A stretch of 7,911 bases of DNA from an uncultured Selenomonas sp. (GTDB taxonomy: Bacteria > Bacillota > Negativicutes > Selenomonadales > Selenomonadaceae). Shown one piece after another: positions 1-4,700 of the stretch. Location: positions 1 through 7,911 of the forward strand of contig CALYVJ010000065.1 in NCBI GenBank assembly GCA_945494195.1, written 5' to 3'. The first letter of the stretch is position 1; every line of letters begins with the position of its first letter. The translations under genes and the position numbers were made by a program. Below the pieces are notes generated by a model. It made no database searches, was not told where the DNA came from, and saw only the letters and a list, made by a program, of their open reading frames with translations.

Positions 1-285
1 GTCCTCCTCACTGGGTCGGGAGGGGCTGGCCGGATGGCTGTGCCAATTGCCCAAGAGCACGAGGCCCTGCTCGCGCAGTTCCTTGACCGCCGCAAACTGC
101 TCCTTGGGGTCCAGGGAAAAATGCTCTGCGCTTTGGTCGGTATTCGTCAGATAAAATACCTTCTCCACTTTCTTGACATCGCCTTCAATCCGGCCTCCCA
201 GCAGGCCACAGTCCTCAAGGGGAGCTGTGGCACGGGCATGGCGCACCATTTCCAGATAGTCTGTCAATTTCAATTCAACCAGCAT
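1..285 (-). CDS. JAMM/M67 (Mec+/HcyD-type) metalloprotease, N-terminal 95 residues, cut by the window edge
   Basis: Zinc metalloprotease of the JAMM/MPN+ family, predicted to cleave C-terminal adducts from the neighbouring ubiquitin-like sulfur carrier. The frame is open from ATG at 285 to the window edge. It shows the Mec+-like N-terminal segment APLEDCGLLGG (residues 21-31, probable catalytic Glu24) and the JAMM signature H-x-H-x7-S-x2-D as His82, His84, Ser92 and Asp95; Asp95 is the last visible codon. Gln, Lys and Glu residues fill the region before it, and no signal peptide is seen. The start is supported by AAGGAGG seven bases upstream; that ribosome binding site overlaps the TAA stop of the upstream E1-like gene, so the two are probably co-translated. 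In mycobacteria Mec+ releases cysteine from CysO, and in Wolinella HcyD processes HcyS. Which product applies here cannot be decided without the rest of the operon. The remaining 40-60 or so residues lie outside the window. Confidence 0.88.
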   Translation of the reverse strand, partial: MLVELKLTDYLEMVRHARATAPLEDCGLLGGRIEGDVKKVEKVFYLTNTDQSAEHFSLDPKEQFAAVKELREQGLVLLGNWHSHPASPSRPSEED

Positions 286-297
286 CTGAATCCCTCC

Positions 298-1119
298 TTA
301 ATGGTTGCGCAGGTCGCAGGCCGGCTGCTCATAATCCACCAGTTCCGTGATGGTCGGATGGTCACTGCAGACGGCACAATCGTGGTTGCGGGGAATCTTG
401 ACCTTGCGGAAGGTCATGGTCAGCGCATCATAGGTCAGCAGATAACCATTGAGCAAATCGCCGACACCGAGGATATACTTGAGGGCCTCCGTTGCCTGCA
501 GGGTGCCGATGATGCCTCCCATGACACCGAGCACGCCTGCCTGGCGGCAGGTGGGTACCGCATCCTTCGGCGGCATTGCCGGGAATACGCAGCGATAGCA
601 GGGCCCCTGTCCCGGCACATAGGTCATGAGCTGTCCCTGGAACCGGATGATTCCCGCATGGGAGTAAGCCTTCTGTTCCATGACGCAGGCATCGTTGATC
701 AGGAACTTCGCCGGGAAATTATCCGTACCATCGATGATGAAATCGTAATCCTGGTCCCGGATGATGTCGCGGATGTTGGCCGAAGTCACCAGCTCATTGT
801 AAGTATGTACCGTTACATCGGGATTCATCGCGGCAATGGTCTCCTTGCCCGACTGGATCTTCGGCTTGCCCACATCCTTAGTCTGATGGATGATCTGGCG
901 CTGCAGATTGGAAAGGTCAACCACATCGAAATCCACCAGGCCAATCTGGCCAACGCCGGCGGCAGCCAGATACATGGCCGCCGGGGCACCAAGGCCGCCA
1001 GTGCCGATGACCAGCACCTTGCCCCCCAGCAGTTTTTCCTGGCCCTTGCCGCCCACCTGCTGCAGGATGATATGGCGGGAATAGCGCTCAATCTGTTCAT
1101 TCGTCAAGCTGACACTCAT
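298..1119 (-). CDS. ThiF/MoeB/HesA-family E1-like sulfur-carrier adenylyltransferase (HcyF-like)
   Basis: E1-like enzyme of 273 residues that adenylates the C-terminal Gly-Gly of a sulfur carrier so that it can be converted to a thiocarboxylate. The nucleotide-binding loop is GTGGLG at residues 39-44, followed by acidic residues at 63-65 and the SNLQRQ motif at 70-75. DGTDN is at 130-134. Two CxxC zinc pairs are visible, C174/C177 and C248/C251, and a Cys at 191 (VPTCRQAG) occupies the position of the ThiF active-site Cys. Length matches ThiF/MoeB. The start overlaps the carrier stop as ATGA (1116-1119), and the ribosome binding site GGGAGG is made from the carrier's own Met-Gly-Gly codons. 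Its immediate partner is the GGGAR carrier. Because the thi operon in this window has no thiF, it may also activate ThiS. MoeB is an alternative name by sequence, but no molybdopterin genes are nearby. Confidence 0.93.
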   Translation of the reverse strand: MSVSLTNEQIERYSRHIILQQVGGKGQEKLLGGKVLVIGTGGLGAPAAMYLAAAGVGQIGLVDFDVVDLSNLQRQIIHQTKDVGKPKIQSGKETIAAMNPDVTVHTYNELVTSANIRDIIRDQDYDFIIDGTDNFPAKFLINDACVMEQKAYSHAGIIRFQGQLMTYVPGQGPCYRCVFPAMPPKDAVPTCRQAGVLGVMGGIIGTLQATEALKYILGVGDLLNGYLLTYDALTMTFRKVKIPRNHDCAVCSDHPTITELVDYEQPACDLRNH

Positions 1120-1325
1120 CTTGCACCGCCTCCCATGAAGTACAGGAATTCCACCGTATCGCCATCTCCCACAAAGGTATTGTCAAAGCCCGAATGATCC
1201 ACGAATTCCCCATTCAGCTGCACCGTTACATATTCCGGCTGGTCGGCCTTTGCCACCACCAGCAGTTCTCTTACATTGATGGATTTCTCGATTTCCAGAG
1301 CTTCGCCATTGACCGTCAGTTTCAT
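1116..1325 (-). CDS. ThiS/MoaD-family sulfur carrier protein with Ala-Arg tail (HcyS/CysO-like)
   Basis: Small ubiquitin-like (beta-grasp) sulfur carrier of 69 residues. The N-terminus MKLTVNGEALEI and the C-terminus DGDTVEFLYFMGGGAR are typical of the ThiS family, but the Gly-Gly is followed by Ala-Arg (residues 68-69), so the free carboxyl needed for adenylation is masked. The gene sits directly before an E1-like enzyme and a JAMM protease, the combination used for protein-thiocarboxylate synthesis of homocysteine or cysteine; in this setting the protease would first remove the tail. I chose ATG at 1325 because GGAGG lies eight bases upstream; a GTG at 1340 would add five residues but overlaps that ribosome binding site. 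A second ThiS with a plain GGG end lies in the thi operon, so this copy is likely dedicated to amino-acid sulfur. The stop overlaps the next start as ATGA. Confidence 0.9.
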   Translation of the reverse strand: MKLTVNGEALEIEKSINVRELLVVAKADQPEYVTVQLNGEFVDHSGFDNTFVGDGDTVEFLYFMGGGAR

Positions 1326-1343
1326 TTTCTCTACCTCCACATA

Positions 1344-1379
1344 CTAGAAAAAGCCTATGAGAAACGCCAAGTTATCCAT
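1344..1379 (-). CDS. Possible 11-residue leader peptide (MDNLAFLIGFF)
   Basis: A short frame, ATG at 1379 to TAG at 1344, lies in the 5' leader of the sulfur-carrier operon. GAGG, seven bases upstream of the ATG, is a credible ribosome binding site. The coding sequence covers the whole 3' arm and the T-run of the 17-bp hairpin, so translation would interfere with that hairpin. The peptide is hydrophobic and has no Cys and only the initiator Met, so it does not look like a classical sulfur-amino-acid sensing leader. A chance ORF of this length is quite possible. Confidence 0.3.
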   Translation of the reverse strand: MDNLAFLIGFF

Positions 1380-1442
1380 AAATACACCTCGTGAAAAGAT
1401 TCCACAGTGGTATTCCATGCCCTGAGCGTTTCCCATAGGCTT
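1348..1442 (-). terminator. Long 17-bp hairpin with T-run in the sulfur-carrier operon leader (possible attenuator)
   Basis: In the transcript, AAGCCTATGGGAAACGC (1442-1426) pairs with GCGTTTCTCATAGGCTT (1367-1351): 16 Watson-Crick pairs and one G-U. The run of five T at 1352-1348 immediately ends the stem. The 58-nt loop contains a smaller helix, GTGGAA with TTTCAC. The hairpin lies between the promoter at 1516-1544 and the first gene at 1325, so if it terminates it must be conditional. It would also be the first terminator met by thi-operon readthrough. An unknown riboswitch expression platform or a leader-peptide attenuator are both possible; I recognise no known aptamer. Confidence 0.5.
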
Positions 1443-1515
1443 CCGTTTATCGAATGACCTACGGTGATACCGTTCAATCATATTAAACCGATATGTTTTA
1501 CAAATCGATAGTGAT

Positions 1516-1544
1516 ATCTTACAACAACGCCTACGAAATGTCAA
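1516..1544 (-). promoter_or_regulatory. Sigma-A-type promoter of the sulfur-carrier operon
   Basis: TTGACA (1544-1539), a 17-base spacer, then TAAGAT (1521-1516). The -35 box is perfect and the -10 matches TATAAT in four of six positions. Transcription would begin near 1509, giving a leader of about 180 nt. Just downstream, possible small helices are CGGT-ATC-ACCG (1472-1462) and GTTTAAT-ATG-ATTGAAC (1488-1472); these overlap at one base and could be RNA structure or operator half-sites. The -35 box starts seven bases after the tenI stop. Confidence 0.8.
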
Positions 1545-1551
1545 CTATTTT

Positions 1552-2196
1552 TTATTTTTGGTAAAGCCAGGTCTCACCCTGCATCAATCCGCTCATCACA
1601 CAGGCACCAGCTGCCCCGGCGGCCAGCACCGCCGCCAGCCTTGCCGGCGTGATGCCGCCGATGGCATAGACAGGGAGTGCTGACGCCTGGCAGGCCGCCT
1701 GCAAGAAATCTAATCCCCGTCCCGGAAGGCCCTGCTTGCAGTCTGTTTCATAGATATGCCCCGCCACCAGATAGGAGCAGCCAAGGTGCTGGGCCTCCTC
1801 CACCTCATCCAGGGAATGGCAGGATGTGCCAAGGACTTGCCATGCTGACCGCTCTGCTGGCGAAAGCTGCCGCAGCTGAGGCAGCGGCAGCTGCAGGCCA
1901 TCCGCCTTCAACCCCTGGGCAACAGCAGCTTGTCCATGCAGGATGACCGGCACACCGTACTGCCTGCCGATTCCCATGACTTTCCGGGCGAGTTTTGCAT
2001 ACTCTTCTGCCGCCAGATCCTTTTCCCGCAGCACGATGGCCCGGGGGCCCTGAGCGGCAATCCGCGCCAGCCGCCTGTCAAAATCCCCGGTACATTGTTT
2101 GCGGTCCGTAATGGCGATGACTTTTGACAAGTCAATGGTTGACCGGTCAAATCCTGACTTGTCAAAGATTGACTTGTCATTTTTTTCCCTACACAT
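1552..2196 (-). CDS. tenI: TenI-type thiazole tautomerase (ThiE/TenI family)
   Basis: A TIM-barrel protein of 214 residues in the ThiE/TenI family, closing the thiazole operon. The segment GHIYETDCKQGLPGRGL (146-162) closely resembles B. subtilis TenI, including the His after Gly (His147) that is catalytic in TenI. ThiE instead carries a GP-x-F-x-T-x-TK segment there, and the ThiE-typical Asn-Asp (VIINDR) is VILHGQ here. Phosphate-binding segments AIGGI (178-182) and VMSG (200-203) are kept. TenI isomerises the thiazole carboxylate made by ThiG, consistent with its position after thiS-thiG-thiH. The barrel begins only around VIAITDRK (residue 26); the first 25 residues are mostly a five-residue repeat (DKSIF, DKSGF, DRSTI, DLSKV). 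I chose ATG 2196, which overlaps the thiH stop by eight bases; it has no clear ribosome binding site, so translational coupling is assumed. A TTG at 2130 inside the repeat is an alternative. Annotation pipelines may call this gene thiE. Confidence 0.85.
   Translation of the reverse strand: MCREKNDKSIFDKSGFDRSTIDLSKVIAITDRKQCTGDFDRRLARIAAQGPRAIVLREKDLAAEEYAKLARKVMGIGRQYGVPVILHGQAAVAQGLKADGLQLPLPQLRQLSPAERSAWQVLGTSCHSLDEVEEAQHLGCSYLVAGHIYETDCKQGLPGRGLDFLQAACQASALPVYAIGGITPARLAAVLAAGAAGACVMSGLMQGETWLYQK
2125..2179 (-). repeat. Four tandem 15-bp units carrying the palindrome TGACNNGTCA inside tenI
   Basis: Four copies of TGACNNGTCA start at 2125, 2140, 2155 and 2170, exactly 15 bp apart. The central two bases read AA, CG, TT and TT on the plus strand; all eight arm bases are identical in every copy. 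Spacers of five bases differ (ATGGT, AATCC, AAGAT). Because 15 is a multiple of three, gain or loss of units keeps tenI in frame. The units encode a pentapeptide repeat D-[KRL]-S-x-[FIV] before the first strand of the barrel. Confidence 0.9.
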
Positions 2197-3439
2197 AGAG
2201 ATAGTCATTGAGCACCGGCTGCAAGCCCTCGGCGACCATATCCGCATACATGGCCTCAAGACTGCGGGTATCGCAGATTTCAAACTGCTCATCGCCGGTG
2301 CGCGCTTCATCCTTGCCCGTATATTTTTCCTCATGGTCCCCAATGCCCGTGGACACCCCCGCAGAAATCTTCGTCGCGCAGATCTTGGCAATGCCGTTGC
2401 GGAAGGCGGCACTCTCCCGGGAGGAGACCGTTATGCCGGCAAAGGGCAGGAAGATGCGATAGGCGCAGAGGATCTGGCAGAGCTGCCGCTCGCCAACGTC
2501 CAGCGGATTGATCTTGTCGTTGTTGATGATGGGCCTCAGGCGCGGACAGGAAAGGGAAAACTCCGCCTGGGGATACTTGCGCTGCAGATAATAGACATGC
2601 AGTGCCGTAGCCAGTGCATCCTTGCGGAAATCCGACAGGCCCAAGAGCGCCGAAAAGCCGACGCCGCGCATGCCACCGCGCAAGGCGCGTTCCTGGGCCT
2701 CAAAGCGGTAAGGCCAGACGCGCTTATGGCCCAGAAGATGCAGCGTCTCATATTTCTTGAGGTCATAGGTCTCCTGAAACACCGTGACATAATCGGCCCC
2801 GCATTCGTGAAGATATCTGTAATCCTCGGTGTTGACGGGATAGATTTCCAGGCCCACGTTCTTGAAATACTTGCGCGCCAGCTTGCAGGCCTCACCAATA
2901 TAGGAAACATTGGATTTGGTCTTGCTCTCCCCAGTAAGCAGCAGGATTTCCTCCATGCCCGATGAAGCGATGACCTGCATCTCATGCTCGATCTGCCCTG
3001 CATCGAGCTGCAAGCGCTTGATGTCATTGTAGCAGTTGAAGCCGCAGTAGACGCAGTAATTCTCACAGTAGTTGGCGATGTAGAGCGGCGTGAACAAATA
3101 GACCGTGTTGCCGAAATGACGGCTTGTTTCCAGCCGTGCCCGCGCGGCCATCTCCTCGAGGAAGGGCTGCGCCGCTGGCGACAGCAAGGCCTTGAAATCC
3201 TCCACCGTGCAGCTGTCATGATTGAGCGCCCGCCGCACATCAGCGGCCGTATAGGAAGCGTAATCGTAGGCCTCCATCGCCGCGATGACCCGCGCCCTTA
3301 CTGGCGAATCGATCTGCTCCATGTCGGGGAAGTATTCCAGCGGGTCCTTACGGCTGGCTGGGTCTTGTTCCAACTGATGCTTCTTGGCCAATGCCCCATC
3401 GCTTAGTTTTTCCGAGTCGACAAAAAACTGATTTTCCAT
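2189..3439 (-). CDS. thiH: 2-iminoacetate synthase ThiH (radical SAM tyrosine lyase)
   Basis: Radical SAM enzyme of 416 residues that cleaves tyrosine to dehydroglycine (2-iminoacetate) and p-cresol, supplying the C-N unit of the thiamin thiazole in anaerobes. The cluster motif CxxxCxxC is at C125, C129 and C132 (NYCENYCVYCGFNC), followed by the SAM-binding glycine region LLLTGES. The C-terminal GIGDHEEKYTGKDEARTGDEQF and the final DYLYV are characteristic of ThiH rather than ThiO or HydG. Start ATG 3439 has GGAGG seven bases upstream and follows the thiG stop by 11 bases. Use of ThiH instead of the oxygen-dependent glycine oxidase ThiO fits an anaerobic organism. Confidence 0.97.
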   Translation of the reverse strand: MENQFFVDSEKLSDGALAKKHQLEQDPASRKDPLEYFPDMEQIDSPVRARVIAAMEAYDYASYTAADVRRALNHDSCTVEDFKALLSPAAQPFLEEMAARARLETSRHFGNTVYLFTPLYIANYCENYCVYCGFNCYNDIKRLQLDAGQIEHEMQVIASSGMEEILLLTGESKTKSNVSYIGEACKLARKYFKNVGLEIYPVNTEDYRYLHECGADYVTVFQETYDLKKYETLHLLGHKRVWPYRFEAQERALRGGMRGVGFSALLGLSDFRKDALATALHVYYLQRKYPQAEFSLSCPRLRPIINNDKINPLDVGERQLCQILCAYRIFLPFAGITVSSRESAAFRNGIAKICATKISAGVSTGIGDHEEKYTGKDEARTGDEQFEICDTRSLEAMYADMVAEGLQPVLNDYLYV

Positions 3440-3450
3440 GATGCGCCTCC

Positions 3451-4227
3451 TCAGTCGTGCAAGAAGCCAGTAAGGGGATCCGAGGCAGCAGCCCCGCGGG
3501 TCAGCACGCGGCCCAGGCCCGCCAGATATGCCTTACGGCCAGCGGCGATGGCGTCCTTGAAGGCTGCGGCCATCAGCGGCAGATTGCCTGCCGTGGCCAG
3601 CGCCGTATTGGCCATGATAGCGGCCGCCCCCATCTCCATGGCTGCACAGGCCTCGGAGGGCTTGCCGATGCCGGCATCGACGATGATCGGCAAGTCGATC
3701 TCATCGATGAGGATCTGGATGAACTCTTTCGTGGCCAGCCCCTTATTGGAACCGATTGGCGCCGCCAGCGGCATGACAGCCGCCGCCCCTGCCTCCACCA
3801 GGTCCCGGGCCACATTGAGGTCCGGATACATATAGGGCATGACCACAAAGCCTTCTTTGGCCAGCCGTTCCGTCGCCTTAATGGTCTCCCCATTGTCGGG
3901 CAACAGGTACTTCGAATCCCGCATGATCTCGATCTTGACGAAGTCCCCGCAGCCAAGCTCCCGGGCCAAATGCGCGATGCGCACGGCCTCATCGGCGTTG
4001 CGCGCCCCCGAGGTATTGGGCAAAAGGGTCACACCTTTGGGGATATAGTCAAGGATATTTTCCTGCTCCTTCGTATTGGCCCGGCGCACGGCCAGTGTCA
4101 CGATTTCCGCCCCGGCATCCCGCACGGCAGCCTCGATGAGCTGCAGCGAGTATTTGCCCGAGCCCAAGATGAAGCGGGAGTAGAACCTATGCCCGCCAAT
4201 CACTAAACAATCTTCCTGTTTTTCCAT
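3451..4227 (-). CDS. thiG: Thiazole synthase ThiG
   Basis: Thiazole synthase of 258 residues. It condenses 1-deoxy-D-xylulose 5-phosphate, dehydroglycine and ThiS thiocarboxylate into the thiamin thiazole phosphate. The N-terminus [12 protein letters not shown] (15-26) is the usual ThiG opening. Lys98 in FVKIEI is the residue that forms the imine with the sugar phosphate. [12 protein letters not shown] (153-164) and [11 protein letters not shown] are the conserved barrel segments that build the phosphate site, and the protein has the usual family length. GAGGAG lies about nine bases before the ATG. It follows thiS by 43 bases and precedes thiH by 11, all under the TPP riboswitch. No anomaly seen. 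Confidence 0.97.
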   Translation of the reverse strand: MEKQEDCLVIGGHRFYSRFILGSGKYSLQLIEAAVRDAGAEIVTLAVRRANTKEQENILDYIPKGVTLLPNTSGARNADEAVRIAHLARELGCGDFVKIEIMRDSKYLLPDNGETIKATERLAKEGFVVMPYMYPDLNVARDLVEAGAAAVMPLAAPIGSNKGLATKEFIQILIDEIDLPIIVDAGIGKPSEACAAMEMGAAAIMANTALATAGNLPLMAAAFKDAIAAGRKAYLAGLGRVLTRGAAASDPLTGFLHD

Positions 4228-4270
4228 CTGTCATTACTCCTCTCCACGCTGTTTCCGGTCCATTGACCGC

Positions 4271-4465
4271 TCAGCCACCGCCCATGAAGCAGACAATCTC
4301 CACCACATCGCCGTCTTGCAGCACCGTCGTTTCATAGTCCTGCTTCGGCAGGATGACTTCATTGTATTCCACGGCAATTGCCCGGCGGTCATAGCCCGCC
4401 TCCTGGAGGTAATCACAGAGGCTTTTGCCTGCTGCCGCTTTATCCTCACCATTTATCCTGACCAT
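4271..4465 (-). CDS. thiS: Sulfur carrier protein ThiS (thiamin thiazole pathway)
   Basis: Beta-grasp sulfur carrier of 64 residues ending exactly in Gly-Gly-Gly (DGDVVEIVCFMGGG, stop). Its C-terminal thiocarboxylate donates sulfur to ThiG. I place the start at ATG 4465, six bases after AGGAGG. The ATG at 4471 directly abuts the ribosome binding site with no spacer, and the longer frame back to 4546 would run through the riboswitch terminator. It is the first gene behind the TPP riboswitch. No thiF follows in the operon, so its activating enzyme is probably the E1-like protein encoded at 298-1119 or one elsewhere in the genome. Compared with the other carrier in this window, it has no tail after the glycines. 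Confidence 0.95.
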   Translation of the reverse strand: MVRINGEDKAAAGKSLCDYLQEAGYDRRAIAVEYNEVILPKQDYETTVLQDGDVVEIVCFMGGG

Positions 4466-4491
4466 CTGCATCCTCCTGTAAAACCTGCACG

Positions 4492-4523
4492 AAAAAGGGA
4501 ACCTGCCTGATTGGCAAGTTCCC
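4492..4523 (-). terminator. Rho-independent terminator of the TPP riboswitch
   Basis: Transcript GGGAACTTGCC (4523-4513), loop AATCA, GGCAGGTTCCC (4507-4497), then five T (4496-4492): an 11-bp stem with a single G-U pair. It sits about 20 bases after the aptamer and 27 bases before the thiS start, the standard layout for a TPP-OFF switch acting by transcription termination. An outer pairing, TGTAAACC (4536-4529) with GGTTTTACA (4483-4475), may extend the structure toward the thiS ribosome binding site. Confidence 0.92.
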
Positions 4524-4543
4524 TTCGGTTTACACGTATCATT

Positions 4544-4651
4544 CACCGCTCATCCCTACGTTGGCATTATCCAAATCAGGTTATGGGTCGGAGTCGTAAC
4601 CTCCCTCTCAGCCTGCTGTGATGTTCCCATCGGCAAGCTCCCCTTGCTGTG
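4544..4651 (-). promoter_or_regulatory. TPP riboswitch (THI element) controlling thiSGH-tenI
   Basis: The transcript carries the conserved THI-box blocks in order: GGGGAGC (4643-4637), an extended P3 arm with GATG-GGAA-CATC, GGCTGAGAGG, the P4 strands GGTTA and TAACC, ACCTGATTTGGATAATGCCAA, and GTAGGGA (4559-4553). P5 is TTGG/CCAA closing ATAATG. CACAGC (4651-4646) and GCGGTG (4549-4544) form a plausible P1 with one mismatch. Binding of thiamin pyrophosphate is expected to favour the downstream terminator. Exact outer boundaries are uncertain by a few bases. Confidence 0.96.
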
Positions 4652-4666
4652 CAATTGTCTTTGACT

Positions 4667-4695
4667 ATTATACGTCAGCTTACGCAAAATTGCAA
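4667..4695 (-). promoter_or_regulatory. Promoter of the thi operon
   Basis: TTGCAA (4695-4690), a 17-base spacer, and a perfect TATAAT (4672-4667). The start of transcription would fall near 4660, about ten bases before the aptamer. The -35 box starts six bases after the cysN stop, so there is no room for a cysN terminator in front of it. Confidence 0.8.
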
Positions 4696-4700
4696 ATTGC

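Noticed and set aside
34..1197. Plus-strand open frame of 387 codons antisense to the carrier operon
   Set aside because: It lies opposite two clear genes with intact family motifs plus a JAMM gene, has no family resemblance, and reflects the high GC at third positions of the real genes.
1348..1442. Small insertion element or MITE with 17-bp inverted repeats
   Set aside because: No target-site duplication is visible and the position between promoter and first gene, with a T-run, fits a transcriptional hairpin better; not fully excluded.
1344..1544. 66-codon minus-strand frame filling the region before the carrier gene
   Set aside because: Most of it lies in the promoter and leader, and it would have to start upstream of the promoter's own transcription start; only the terminal 11 codons have a ribosome binding site.
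2125..2179. CRISPR array
   Set aside because: Units are only 10 bp with 5-bp spacers and lie within a coding frame, far too short for a CRISPR repeat-spacer pattern.
2197..2412. N-terminal extension of tenI by 72 codons
   Set aside because: This part runs inside thiH in another frame and is Arg/Pro-rich shadow sequence; the family barrel starts well after 2196.
2099..2965. Plus-strand open frame of 288 codons antisense to thiH and tenI
   Set aside because: Opposite strand carries intact thiH and tenI; translation is a shadow.
4466..4546. N-terminal extension of thiS back to 4546
   Set aside because: It would translate the riboswitch terminator hairpin; the ribosome binding site at 4472-4477 points to ATG 4465.
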